Assembly: GCA_050247255.1 (NCBI GenBank)
Contig: JBFWUM010000015.1
Coordinates: 19,533-83,532 of the forward strand
Reading direction: 5' to 3'
Source of the DNA: JBFWUM01 sp050247255
GTDB lineage: Bacteria; Acidobacteriota; Vicinamibacteria; Vicinamibacterales; UBA2999
DNA: 64,000 nucleotides
Shown: positions 16,490 through 25,695 of the stretch, in pieces
Numbering within the stretch: the stretch's first letter is position 1
How the letters are laid out: each line of letters opens with the position of its first letter
Notes under the pieces: model-generated
Seen by the model: the letters and a program-made list of their open reading frames with translations, nothing else
Databases searched by the model: none
Told to the model about the DNA's origin: nothing
Translations under genes and position numbers: made by a program

Positions 16490-19400
16490 CTACTCGCTGA
16501 GGGTGTCGTCGCGGTCGACGTCGGACTCGGCGCTGTCGGGGTCGACGTCCCGCTTCGCCTCGCCGGCGCCGCGGATGGCGTCGACGCGATCGTGCTCCGC
16601 GTCGCTGGTTTCGTTCTGTCGCTGCGTGCCCGTCTCGCTCATCACGTCCTGATCATCGCGCGGCTCTGCCATGGATGAACCTCCGCGCCAGCGTCCCGCA
16701 ATGCGGGTGCCAACGGCCGCGCCGTGTGTCCCGCTGCGGGCGATCCGGGCCTGCAGTCCCATGGCGGTGGCGGCGAACCCCTCCTCGATGAACACGCGGG
16801 CGGCCGGATGGGCGGCGGCAGCCTCGCCGTTGATCTCGGCGATCAGCATGCCCCGCCGCGCTTCATCGCGAACGGCCGCCAGGTGCAGGAGCATGCGCGC
16901 GACCTCCCGGATGACCTGCGAGCGGCGTGGCTCGTGCTCGGGAATCGACAGCAGCAGCTCCCGCTCGCCGCGACGCACGTAGGCTGCGGCGAGGCCATCG
17001 ACCAGAATTACGCGCGACCCGACCGTGCGCGCCGGTCCCTCCATCGGCCACGTGAGGATCGTCCCGTACGGGTTGCCCGGATCGGTGGCCGCCATGACCG
17101 CCGTCCGCGGCGCCTCCGGCGGCTCGCGCATGGATCGGAGCAGGTCGAGCGCAGCCGGCATTGCGAACTGCGCGGCGCCGAGGCCGGCGACGAAGTATCC
17201 CCGTCGTACCCGCCCGGCATCGTCCATCGCCTTGAGGACCTGGTAGACCGTGCTGAAGCCGCCGGCGATCGGCTCGGCGGCGACCGTCTCGCGCGTGACG
17301 ACGCCGTGGCGCGCGAGGAGTTGCGCGGCCATCGCCGCACCCCAGGCGGTGGTTGCCGTCTTCGACGCTGCGGTCTGCGGCAGCACGGACCACCGCCCTT
17401 CCGCTTTGGGCGGGACGAGGCGGCGTGACCTGAACGAGCCGTGGGGCCGGCGGGGCGTGCGCTTTTCCTCGACGCGCCCGTACGCCCGCAGCGGGTGCAG
17501 CGTGTCGTTGGTGATGGCGCCGGCCCAGACCAGCTCCCACAGCGCGTCGACCGTTTCTGCCGGGAAGCCGCCGCCGGTGCCTTCGTGAACCGCCGCGAAG
17601 AACGAGGCGCCGTGCGCCTGCAGGTAGGTGAGGACGTCGGCCGCCCGGCCCTCGATCGCGGGGCGCTCGCCCGCGGGTGGCCTGAGCTGCGCAAGGTGAT
17701 CGGTGAGGTAGAGCGAGATCCGCCCGTCGCGTTCCCCCACCGGCTCGACGCCGGCCCACATCACCTCTCCGGCCGCCATCAGCGTGTCGAGCAGGGCCGG
17801 GTGGTAATCCTCGACGCGTGCCGGGAGGACCTCGTGCTCGAGCACGGATGCGGGAATCGCGGCGCCCTGCAGCTGCTCGACGGCATCGAGCAGCGCCTCG
17901 AGGCCGCGCCGTCCCGAGCCGATGCCGTGCCACGAGACCGAGAAGCGGCCGAGCGCCTCGGCATCGACCGGTTCGATTTCCCGGCGCAGCCGCGCGAGCG
18001 AACGGCGGCGCAAGCTGCGCAGCACGTCGGGATCGACCCATTCGCGTCCGGCGCCTCCCGGCCGGAACTCGCCTTCGATCAGCCGCCCGGCGTCGACGAG
18101 ACGCGCCAGCAGCGCCTCGACCACGGCGATCCCCAGGCTGTAGCGGTGCGCGAAGTCGGCGGCGGTGAACGGCGCGTGCGCGCGGGCGAACCGCTGTGCG
18201 AGGTCGCCCGCAGGGTCCCGCACCGGTTCGAGCAGGCTGTCGGGCAGCCCGGATGGCAGCGGGACGCCGAACGCATCGCGATAGCGGGCCACATCCTCGA
18301 CGGCAACGTAGCGCCGTTGGCCGGCGATCGGCAGGAGCACGATGCGCCTCGCGCGCTCGAGGGCATCGAGTGCAGCCTTCGTATCGGGCACGGCGGAGCG
18401 CGCGGCGATCTCCTCAGGAGACAGATCGCCGATGCGAATCAGCAGGTCGTGCAGCGCGTCGGGCGTCCGCGCCCGGTACTTCTCGTCGAGGTGCTGCAGC
18501 TGTTGCTCGAGCGCGTCGAGCGCATCGGGGTCGAGCAGTTCGCGCAGTTCCGCGTCGCCGAGGAGCTCCCGCAGTTGCGCCTGGTCCACCGACAACGCCT
18601 GCGCCCGCCGCTCTGCCAGCGGCGCGTCGCCGTCGTAGATGTAGTTGGCGACATAGCTGAAGAGCAGGGACGCGGCAAACGGTGACGGCACGCGTGAGTC
18701 GACCGTGACCACGCGCAATCCCCGCGTCCGCACGCGTCGCAGCGTGTCGACCAGCGCCGGCATGTCGAAGTGATCGCGCAGGACCTCGCGGTACGTCTCG
18801 AGCAGCACCGGAAAGGATCCGAACCGCGCGGCGACCGCCAGCAGGTCCGACGCCCGCTTGCGCTGCTGCCAGAGCGGGGTGCGCGTGCCGGGGCGCCGGC
18901 GGGGCAGCAGGAGCGCGCGCGCCGCCGCCTCACGGAAGCGCGCGGCGAAGAGGGAAGTCGATCCCAGCTGACGCAGGACCAGGCGCTCGATTTCATCCGC
19001 GTCGGGCAGCAGGAGTTCCGGATCCGGCGCCCGCTCGACTTCAGGAAAGCGGATGACGAACCCCTCGTCACCCCACATCACCTCGACGTCGGTGCCGGTG
19101 CGATCGCGAATCTGCGCCGCCGCCGCCATCGCCCATGGCGCGTGAATCCGGCTGCCGAGCGGCGACAACAGGCACACGCGCCAGTCGCCGAGCTCGTCGA
19201 GGCACCGCTCGATCACCATGGTGCGGTCGTCCGGCACCGCGCCGGCCGATGCCTGGTCGTCGAGATACCGCAGCAGGGTCTCGGCGGCCGCCGGTTCGAG
19301 ATCGTGGTGGTGGACCAGCCGATCGACGGCCGCCCCGCGCGGCGCCGCGCGCAGCTCGCGCACCAGGCGGCCGATGGTGTAGCCAAGTTCCACGGGTCGT

Positions 19401-21283
19401 CCGGCCTGGTCGCCATGCCAGAACGGCATCTTGCCCGGTTCGCCCGGCGCCGGCGTGACGAGCACGCGGTCGTGAGTGATCTCCTCGACTCGCCAGGTCG
19501 AGGCGCCGAGCGTGAACGTCTCGCCGACCTGCGTCTCGAAGACCATCTCCTCGTCCAGCTCGCCGACGCGCACCGGGCGGTCGGCGCCCGCGAGGAACAC
19601 GCCGTACAGCCCCCGATCGGGAATCGTCCCGGCGTTGGCGATGGCGACACGCCTGGCGCCCTCGCGGCCGGCGATGGTCTGGTGCACGCGGTCCCAGGTG
19701 ACGCGCGGCCGCAGCTCGGCGAATTCGTCCGAGGGGTAGCGGCCCGACAGCATGTCGAGGACCCCTTCGAACATCCGCCGGCTCAGGTCCGCGTACGGCG
19801 CGGCGCGGCGGACGAGCGCGAACAGATCGTCGACGTCCCAGGTGTCCATGCCGGCGATGGCGACGATCTGCTGGGCGAGGACATCGAGCGGGTTGCGCGG
19901 GTAGCGGCTCGACTCGACGAGCCCCTCGTGCATCGACCGCGCGACGGCCGCGCAGGCCACCAGGTCGCCGCGGAACTTCGGGAAGATGACCCCCTCGCTG
20001 GTCGCTCCCGCCTGGTGCCCGGCGCGGCCGATGCGTTGGAGGCCGCTGGCGACCGACGGCGGCGCCTCGATCTGCACCACGAGATCGATGGCCCCCATGT
20101 CGATGCCGAGCTCCAGCGACGAGGTGGCGACCAGCGCGCGGATCTGCCCGGCCTTGAGCAGGTCTTCCACCTCGCTGCGAGCCGCGCGGGCCAGCGAGCC
20201 GTGATGGGAGCGGACCAGCGGTTCGCCGGCGAGGTCGTTGAGCGCGCCCGCCAGCCGCTCGGCCAGGCGCCGGCTGTTGACGAACAGCAGCGTCGAGCGA
20301 TGGGCGCGAATCAGCTCCAGCAGGCGCGGGTGGATCGACGACCAAATCGAGGCGCGCGCCGGCCGCTGGCCGGCCGGTCCGCTCGGGATCGCCGGCGCCG
20401 GGTCGAGCCGGGCCATGTCCTCGACCGGCACCTCGATGCGCAGCGTCAGCGCCTTCTTTTCGGCGGCATTGACGACGGTGATCGGCCGGTACGCGGCGGG
20501 GGTGTCCTCATCGGCAAATTCGTCGTGGAGCTCGGCTTCGACCTCGTCCAACGCGAGCGCCCTGGGCCGGCCGCCGGGCTTGGGCGCTCGCCGTGTTCGC
20601 GCCTGCCGTGCCTCGGCGCCACCGAGGAACCGCGCCACCTCTTCGAGCGGCCGCTGCGTGGCCGAGAGGCCGATGCGCTGGAGAGGAGATGTCGCGCGAA
20701 GTGCCTCGAGCCGCTCCAGCGACAGCGCCAGATGGGCCCCCCGCTTGCCCGGAACCAGCGCGTGGATCTCGTCGACGATCACCGTGTCGACGCTGGCCAA
20801 CCTTTCGCGCGCCTGGGACGTCAACAGAAGGAACAGCGATTCGGGCGTCGTGATGAGGATGTCGGCCGGCTCCCGCAGGAAGCGCGTCCGTTCGGCCGCC
20901 GGCGTGTCGCCGGTGCGGATGGTGATGGACGGGACCAGGACCGGCGTCCCGGCGGCCTGCGCGACGTTGGCAATGCCGGCCAGCGGCGCGCGCAGGTTGC
21001 GCTCAACGTCAACGGCCAGCGCCTTGAGCGGGGAAATATAGAGAACGCGGCAGCGCTCCGCGCGCGGCGGCGTCGACTCGAACATCAGCCGGTTGAGGCA
21101 CCACAGGAACGCGGTGAGCGTCTTGCCGCTGCCGGTGGGCGCCAGGATGAGCGTCGACTCGCCGCGGGCGATGGCCGGCCACCCGAGCTGCTGCGGACGC
21201 GTCGGCGCGTCGAAGGCGCCGGTGAACCAGTCGCGCACCGCCGGGTGAAACAGGTCGAGGACGTCGGTGCGCGCGCGCGCCAC
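16490..21283 (-). CDS. lhr: Lhr-type ATP-dependent DNA helicase
   Basis: Large superfamily 2 helicase of 1597 residues, linked to DNA repair. Walker A APTGSGKT near residue 48-55, DEIH box near 171-174, LSATQ near 206, and motif VI QRIGRAGH are intact. The long C-terminal half matches the Lhr core and Lhr-C region. Start GTG 21283 was chosen because homology begins there (RTDVLDLFHPAVRDWFTGAF); an in-frame ATG 69 bases upstream adds an unlike leader. The last 60 or so residues are an acidic tail (from MAEPRDDQDVMSETGTQ) not typical of the family. The nei remnant follows immediately. Confidence 0.94.
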   Translation of the reverse strand: MARARTDVLDLFHPAVRDWFTGAFDAPTRPQQLGWPAIARGESTLILAPTGSGKTLTAFLWCLNRLMFESTPPRAERCRVLYISPLKALAVDVERNLRAPLAGIANVAQAAGTPVLVPSITIRTGDTPAAERTRFLREPADILITTPESLFLLLTSQARERLASVDTVIVDEIHALVPGKRGAHLALSLERLEALRATSPLQRIGLSATQRPLEEVARFLGGAEARQARTRRAPKPGGRPRALALDEVEAELHDEFADEDTPAAYRPITVVNAAEKKALTLRIEVPVEDMARLDPAPAIPSGPAGQRPARASIWSSIHPRLLELIRAHRSTLLFVNSRRLAERLAGALNDLAGEPLVRSHHGSLARAARSEVEDLLKAGQIRALVATSSLELGIDMGAIDLVVQIEAPPSVASGLQRIGRAGHQAGATSEGVIFPKFRGDLVACAAVARSMHEGLVESSRYPRNPLDVLAQQIVAIAGMDTWDVDDLFALVRRAAPYADLSRRMFEGVLDMLSGRYPSDEFAELRPRVTWDRVHQTIAGREGARRVAIANAGTIPDRGLYGVFLAGADRPVRVGELDEEMVFETQVGETFTLGASTWRVEEITHDRVLVTPAPGEPGKMPFWHGDQAGRPVELGYTIGRLVRELRAAPRGAAVDRLVHHHDLEPAAAETLLRYLDDQASAGAVPDDRTMVIERCLDELGDWRVCLLSPLGSRIHAPWAMAAAAQIRDRTGTDVEVMWGDEGFVIRFPEVERAPDPELLLPDADEIERLVLRQLGSTSLFAARFREAAARALLLPRRRPGTRTPLWQQRKRASDLLAVAARFGSFPVLLETYREVLRDHFDMPALVDTLRRVRTRGLRVVTVDSRVPSPFAASLLFSYVANYIYDGDAPLAERRAQALSVDQAQLRELLGDAELRELLDPDALDALEQQLQHLDEKYRARTPDALHDLLIRIGDLSPEEIAARSAVPDTKAALDALERARRIVLLPIAGQRRYVAVEDVARYRDAFGVPLPSGLPDSLLEPVRDPAGDLAQRFARAHAPFTAADFAHRYSLGIAVVEALLARLVDAGRLIEGEFRPGGAGREWVDPDVLRSLRRRSLARLRREIEPVDAEALGRFSVSWHGIGSGRRGLEALLDAVEQLQGAAIPASVLEHEVLPARVEDYHPALLDTLMAAGEVMWAGVEPVGERDGRISLYLTDHLAQLRPPAGERPAIEGRAADVLTYLQAHGASFFAAVHEGTGGGFPAETVDALWELVWAGAITNDTLHPLRAYGRVEEKRTPRRPHGSFRSRRLVPPKAEGRWSVLPQTAASKTATTAWGAAMAAQLLARHGVVTRETVAAEPIAGGFSTVYQVLKAMDDAGRVRRGYFVAGLGAAQFAMPAALDLLRSMREPPEAPRTAVMAATDPGNPYGTILTWPMEGPARTVGSRVILVDGLAAAYVRRGERELLLSIPEHEPRRSQVIREVARMLLHLAAVRDEARRGMLIAEINGEAAAAHPAARVFIEEGFAATAMGLQARIARSGTHGAAVGTRIAGRWRGGSSMAEPRDDQDVMSETGTQRQNETSDAEHDRVDAIRGAGEAKRDVDPDSAESDVDRDDTLSE

Positions 21284-21331
21284 GTCCGATTGTAGGTGGA
21301 ATTCCGATGTCGATTGCGAACGCGACCTTCG

Positions 21332-21337
21332 TATAAT
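21332..21337 (+). promoter_or_regulatory. Putative -10 element (TATAAT)
   Basis: A perfect TATAAT lies 48 bases before the ATG at 21385 in the region between lhr and the next gene. No good -35 sequence is at the right distance, so this is a weak call. Confidence 0.35.
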
Positions 21338-21384
21338 GCCAAGGCACCCCAACCACAGCTACTCAACCCTGGACGGCAGACTGC

Positions 21385-21651
21385 ATGAGCACCGGTGACG
21401 CTGGAGAAGGGCTCGTCGACGCGGAATCCCGCCTCGCCGAGCGAATGGAAGAGCGCGAACAGGAAAAGAAACGCAACCGTCTTGGCGCGAAGGGCGGCGA
21501 TCCTGAGCGCACCCGCCAGGCCGAATCGTTCCGGCTGGCGCGGACCGAGTTGCAGCGTCAGCTCGAGGTCACGACCCACGACGCGCGCAAGAAGCAGCTC
21601 TCGCAGGCGATCGCCGAACTCGATTCGCGCATTGCGCAGTTGACCAAGTAG
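21385..21651 (+). CDS. Small coiled-coil hypothetical protein
   Basis: 88-residue, highly charged protein without Cys or membrane segments. Almost the whole length is predicted helical by eye: ESRLAERMEEREQEKKRNRL, then TELQRQLEVTTHDARKKQLS and QAIAELDSRIAQLTK, with heptad-like spacing. No family recognised. The next gene begins 7 bases after its stop, so the two are probably co-transcribed. Codon use is like its neighbours and the ATG is preceded by a TATAAT 48 bases upstream, which supports a real gene. Confidence 0.6.
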   Translation: MSTGDAGEGLVDAESRLAERMEEREQEKKRNRLGAKGGDPERTRQAESFRLARTELQRQLEVTTHDARKKQLSQAIAELDSRIAQLTK

Positions 21652-21658
21652 GCGGCCG

Positions 21659-23242
21659 GTGGCGGGCGGCCCGATCGCGTTCGCCTACCACGACCGCACC
21701 AAGCATCATCTCCACCGCTACGCGCGTTCGCTCGGTTACCTCGACTGGGCGACGCAGCCGGATCCCTTCCGCCGTTTCGCCGGCGCGCCGCTCATCGAGC
21801 TGGCGCGATCCTCGGCGGCACCCGATACCCCGTACGAGGCGATCTTCGGCGGGGCACCGCCCGCCGCCGCGATGTCGCTCGACAGCATCGGCACATTCCT
21901 GCGCTATTCCCTCGGGCTGTCCGCCTGGAAGCAGCACGGCACGTCGCGGTGGGCGCTCCGCGTCAATCCCTCCAGTGGCAACCTGCATCCGACCGAGGCT
22001 TACGTCGCCTGGGGCGGTGCGCTCGTTCACTACGCGCCGCGGGAGCATGCGCTCGAGAAGCGCGCTGACCTCGGCCTGCCGGTAAACCGCGGCGGCCTGC
22101 TGGTCGGCCTGACCTCGATCCACTGGCGCGAGGCGTGGAAGTACGGCGAGCGCGCCTTCCGCTACTGCCAGCACGACGCCGGGCACGCCATCGCGGCGCT
22201 CCGCCTGGCCGCCGCGATGCTCGGATGGACCCTGGTGTTGCTGCCGTGGCGCCACGTTGACATCGAGCGTGTCCTCGGCACGGAGCGGGAGACCGACTTC
22301 GTGGATGCCGAACTCGAGGAAGCTGAGTGCATCGCCTGGGTCAGCGCAGATGGCTCGCCGCCGCCGGAGCCGCAGGCCATCACGGCCACGCAGTGGTACG
22401 GCCGCGCCAACCGCCTGAGCCCGGACCACGCCGAGTGGCCGGTGATCGAGGAAGTGGCGAGGGGGACGAGGAGGGCGGGCGGGATACCAATGCCCAAGGC
22501 TCAAGGCCCACAGCCCACATCACCACTGACCCTCGGACCGTTGGACCCTCGAACCTTCGGACCTTCAGCTGCGCAGATCATCCTTCGCCGCCGCAGCGCC
22601 CTCGCCTTTGATCCCCGCGGTCACCTCCGCCGCGAGGCGTTTGCGCGGATGCTCGGGCGGCTGCGGCCCGGCGCGCCGCCGTGGGATGCGCTCTGGTGGC
22701 CGCCTCACCTGCACCTGGTGCTGTTCGTTCATCGCGTTCAGGATGTGACGCCGGGGATCTACGCCTGCGCGCGAACGGGAGATGCGGTCGCAGCGATGAA
22801 GGCGGCGATGCGGCCGGAGTTCATCTGGGAGCCGGCCGCCGGTATCGAGGGGCTGTTCCTGCTGGCGCCCGTGGACACCGGCGCGACCGCCAATCGGCTG
22901 TCGTGCAACCAGGACATCGCCGAGGACGGGTTCTTCAGCCTCGGCATGCTCGCGCGCTTCGAGCAGCCGCTGCGCGACTACGGCGACTGGTTCTATCGCT
23001 GCCTGTTCTGGGAGGCCGGCATGATTGGCCAGGTGCTGTACCTGGAGGCCGAGGCCGCCGGCGGGCGCGCCACCGGCATCGGCTGCTTCTTCGACGATCC
23101 CGTCCACGAGCTGCTTGGGCTCTCGGGCCACGCCTGGCAGAGCCTGTATCACTTCTCGATGGGACTACCGCTGGACGACGCCCGGCTGTCGACCGAGAGC
23201 GGATATGACTGCGAGAGCCGTTCCAGCACTTCCCGCCCGTGA
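21659..23242 (+). CDS. Nitroreductase family protein (SagB-like), tandem domains
   Basis: 527-residue protein with two nitroreductase-like halves. The first (about 1-270) has LRVNPSSGNLHPTEAYVAWG and CQHDAGHAIAALRLAAAMLG; the second (about 300-515) has ILRRRSALAFDPRG, CNQDIAEDGFFSLGMLARFE and GIGCFFDDPVHELLGL. These are blocks of FMN-dependent SagB-type dehydrogenases, but no peptide precursor gene is nearby, so the substrate is unknown. The linker (about 275-303) is encoded by a low-complexity repeat. Start GTG 21659. The 3' end overlaps the gene on the other strand by 94 bases. Fused or duplicated nitroreductase domains of this kind are known. Confidence 0.8.
   Translation: MAGGPIAFAYHDRTKHHLHRYARSLGYLDWATQPDPFRRFAGAPLIELARSSAAPDTPYEAIFGGAPPAAAMSLDSIGTFLRYSLGLSAWKQHGTSRWALRVNPSSGNLHPTEAYVAWGGALVHYAPREHALEKRADLGLPVNRGGLLVGLTSIHWREAWKYGERAFRYCQHDAGHAIAALRLAAAMLGWTLVLLPWRHVDIERVLGTERETDFVDAELEEAECIAWVSADGSPPPEPQAITATQWYGRANRLSPDHAEWPVIEEVARGTRRAGGIPMPKAQGPQPTSPLTLGPLDPRTFGPSAAQIILRRRSALAFDPRGHLRREAFARMLGRLRPGAPPWDALWWPPHLHLVLFVHRVQDVTPGIYACARTGDAVAAMKAAMRPEFIWEPAAGIEGLFLLAPVDTGATANRLSCNQDIAEDGFFSLGMLARFEQPLRDYGDWFYRCLFWEAGMIGQVLYLEAEAAGGRATGIGCFFDDPVHELLGLSGHAWQSLYHFSMGLPLDDARLSTESGYDCESRSSTSRP
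22492..22566. repeat. Low-complexity repeat block inside nitroreductase gene
   Basis: Two kinds of short degenerate repeat lie side by side: CAAGGCTCAAGGCCCACAGC-type at 22494-22517, then units like CCTCGGACCGTTGGACCCTC and CGAACCTTCGGACC. Translated in frame they give KAQGPQPTS and LTLGPLDPRTFGPS, Pro/Gly-rich linker residues that do not belong to the enzyme family. Looks like an intergenic type of repeat caught in frame between the two domains. Confidence 0.6.
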
Positions 23243-24084
23243 GCCGTGCCGTCGGGCGGTGGGGACGGCGGAGACTGCGGGGCCACGACTGCAGCGGCGA
23301 TCACGCGTTCCCATTCCCGCGCGGCCCCTTCAACGGTTCCGTGCTCCGCCCACCACGCGTGGGCGCCTGCGCCAAGCTGCTCGCGCAGCGCGGCGTCGGC
23401 AGCCAGTCGCCTGATGGCCAGCAACAGCGAATGCTCTTCATCGCGCACGTCGATCGACACGACCGCTGGCGGCGCGCCTCCGGGGCCACGCGGCCGCCAC
23501 GTCTGCGGGTCGAACGCCGGCCAGCCGGCGGTGGCCTCCACTTCGTAGACGACCACCGGCTTGGCGGCAGCCATCGCTGCGAGCGCCGGCATCAGCGATT
23601 CGCCGCCGGAGGGCCACGTCATCGCCAGGACGATGTCGCTGTCGGGAATGGCGTGGGTGCCGCCGGTCACCAGCTCCAGGTTCGCGCCCAGATCGCGCGC
23701 GCGTGTGATCGCGTGGTCGATCGCCGTGGCTGCCCGGGGTCCGAACGCGGCAATCCGCACCGCGCTGTCGCCGTCAGCACGCGGGCGCCGCCGGGGCGCT
23801 GCTGCCGTGTGCCCGAACCCGCGGGGCCGCTCGCCGGGCAGCGAGACGAGCCCCGGGTAATGCACGGCGTAGGCGTGGACGAAGGAACCCAGGTAGGCCT
23901 GCGGATACTCGTAAATGCAGAGATCGAAGGGGCGCCGATGCTGCATCCATGGGAAGTCGTGGGCGTTGGCCTCGGTGAAGATCTCGATCTCGTGCGTATG
24001 CCCTAGCACGCGAATGCACGCGGCCGTCTCATCGTTGGGGGTGGAGGACCCCAGTGGCCGCTCACGAAACCAGGCGAGGCGCAT
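23149..24084 (-). CDS. Glycosyltransferase-like protein
   Basis: 311-residue cytosolic protein. N-terminal MRLAWFRERPLGSSTPNDET and the C-terminal block TWPSGGESLMPALAAMAAAKPVVVYEVE resemble GT-B fold glycosyltransferases of the GT4 kind, in which a conserved Glu sits in a GESxxxPxLEAMAAGKPVV-like motif. The middle is short (the protein is about 60 residues below typical GT4 length), so activity is uncertain. The last 30 or so residues are read antisense to the nitroreductase gene (94-base tail-to-tail overlap) and look unlike the family. A divergent promoter region with the nuo operon follows its start. Confidence 0.6.
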   Translation of the reverse strand: MRLAWFRERPLGSSTPNDETAACIRVLGHTHEIEIFTEANAHDFPWMQHRRPFDLCIYEYPQAYLGSFVHAYAVHYPGLVSLPGERPRGFGHTAAAPRRRPRADGDSAVRIAAFGPRAATAIDHAITRARDLGANLELVTGGTHAIPDSDIVLAMTWPSGGESLMPALAAMAAAKPVVVYEVEATAGWPAFDPQTWRPRGPGGAPPAVVSIDVRDEEHSLLLAIRRLAADAALREQLGAGAHAWWAEHGTVEGAAREWERVIAAAVVAPQSPPSPPPDGTAHGREVLERLSQSYPLSVDSRASSSGSPIEK

Positions 24085-24094
24085 CGTGTTGAAA

Positions 24095-24121
24095 TTGACC
24101 TTTCCCTGAGGCTTCTATAGC
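24095..24121 (+). promoter_or_regulatory. Putative nuo operon promoter
   Basis: TTGACC at 24095-24100 and TATAGC at 24116-24121 with a 15-base spacer, in the gap before nuoA. The short spacer makes it a low-confidence sigma-70 type promoter. The start site would lie near 24128, giving a leader of roughly 85 bases before the nuoA ATG. Confidence 0.35.
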
Positions 24122-24213
24122 ATGAGACGGTTTGGGAAACTCTTCACAAGCGTGCCTGTGGGGTGCGCATCGAAGAGGTGTTCTCTCCTGACTTCTTCCG
24201 TAACCGAGGATCC

Positions 24214-24609
24214 ATGGACGGCTGGCTTGGCGTAATCATCATGATCGCCCTGGGCGTGGGGTTTGCCGGCGTGATGATCGGCCTGTCGATCCTGCTCGGC
24301 CCCAGGAACCCGACCCCCGAGAAGCTGGCCCCCTACGAGTGCGGCATGCCGGCGGTCGGTGACGCGCGCGAGCGGCAGTCCGTGAAGTTCTACCTCGTGG
24401 CGATGATCTTCCTGCTGTTCGACATCGAGGTGGCGTTCCTCTATCCCTGGGCGATGGCGATTCGGGATCTCGGCTGGGCCGGTTTCTTCCAGATCGTCAC
24501 CTTCTTCCTGATTCTGACCGTCGGCTACATCTACGTCTGGCGCAAGGGTGTGCTGGACTGGGGCTCGGCCACGCGCACGCGGGCGCAGGCAGCCCGTAAG
24601 GCAGCGTAG
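24214..24609 (+). CDS. nuoA: NADH-quinone oxidoreductase subunit A
   Basis: 131-residue membrane subunit of complex I with three hydrophobic segments. Family motifs PTPEKLAPYECGMPAVG and VKFYLVAMIFLLFDIEVAFL, then YPWA, are present. ATG 24214 was chosen because GAGG sits 5 bases upstream and the first membrane helix follows at once; a GTG at 24163 in the same frame would add 17 unlike residues. First gene of a twelve-gene nuo operon on the plus strand. NuoA helps form the quinone-site/membrane arm junction. Confidence 0.95.
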   Translation: MDGWLGVIIMIALGVGFAGVMIGLSILLGPRNPTPEKLAPYECGMPAVGDARERQSVKFYLVAMIFLLFDIEVAFLYPWAMAIRDLGWAGFFQIVTFFLILTVGYIYVWRKGVLDWGSATRTRAQAARKAA

Positions 24610-24615
24610 TTTTTC

Positions 24616-25128
<513 letters not shown>

Positions 25129-25134
25129 CGGCAC

Positions 25135-25695
25135 ATGGACGCCACCGCGATTATCGACACCCTGACGCCGCTGGTTCCCGGCGCGACGTACGAGGCCGGC
25201 ACGAGCCTCGACGGCATGCCGACGGTGTACGTGCCGGCCGACAGGCTGGTGGCGACGGCCGAAGCGCTGCGCGACACGCCGTCGCTGCGCTTCACGACGC
25301 TCATCGAAATCACCGCGGCCGACTACCTGCCGCGCGAGCCGCGCTTCGAAGTCGTCTACCTGCTGCTCTCGATTGCCAACCGCCTGCGGCTCCGCCTGAA
25401 GGTCCGCGTCGCCGGCAGCGCCGCGGCCGAGGGGATCGTGCCGACCGTGCAGGGCGTCTGGCCGGCGGCCGGCTGGCCCGAGCGCGAGGTGTGGGACATG
25501 TTCGGCATCGTGTTCGCCGGCCATCCCGATCTGCGCCGGCTGCTGATGCCGGAGGACTGGGAAGGGCACCCGGCGCGCAAGGACTACCCGGTGCAGATTC
25601 GCAAGGCGGCGCAGACCTACGAACCGATGGAAATCACGCAAGAGGAGTTCGCCGCGAACCTCGAGCGCGACCGGCACAAGCGGGTGACCCACTGA
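25135..25695 (+). CDS. nuoC: NADH-quinone oxidoreductase subunit C
   Basis: 186-residue soluble subunit (30 kDa type), separate from nuoD. Family blocks FEVVYLLLSIANRLRLRLKV, WPREREVWDMFGI-like WPEREVWDMFGIVFAGHPDL and RRLLMPEDWEGHPARKDYPV are seen. It forms part of the connecting arm of complex I with NuoB and NuoD. TGATG overlap couples it to nuoD. Confidence 0.96.
   Translation: MDATAIIDTLTPLVPGATYEAGTSLDGMPTVYVPADRLVATAEALRDTPSLRFTTLIEITAADYLPREPRFEVVYLLLSIANRLRLRLKVRVAGSAAAEGIVPTVQGVWPAAGWPEREVWDMFGIVFAGHPDLRRLLMPEDWEGHPARKDYPVQIRKAAQTYEPMEITQEEFAANLERDRHKRVTH

Noticed and set aside
18770..21295. 841-codon plus-strand frame opposite lhr
   Set aside because: No recognisable domain; lhr motifs on the other strand are intact, so this is a shadow.
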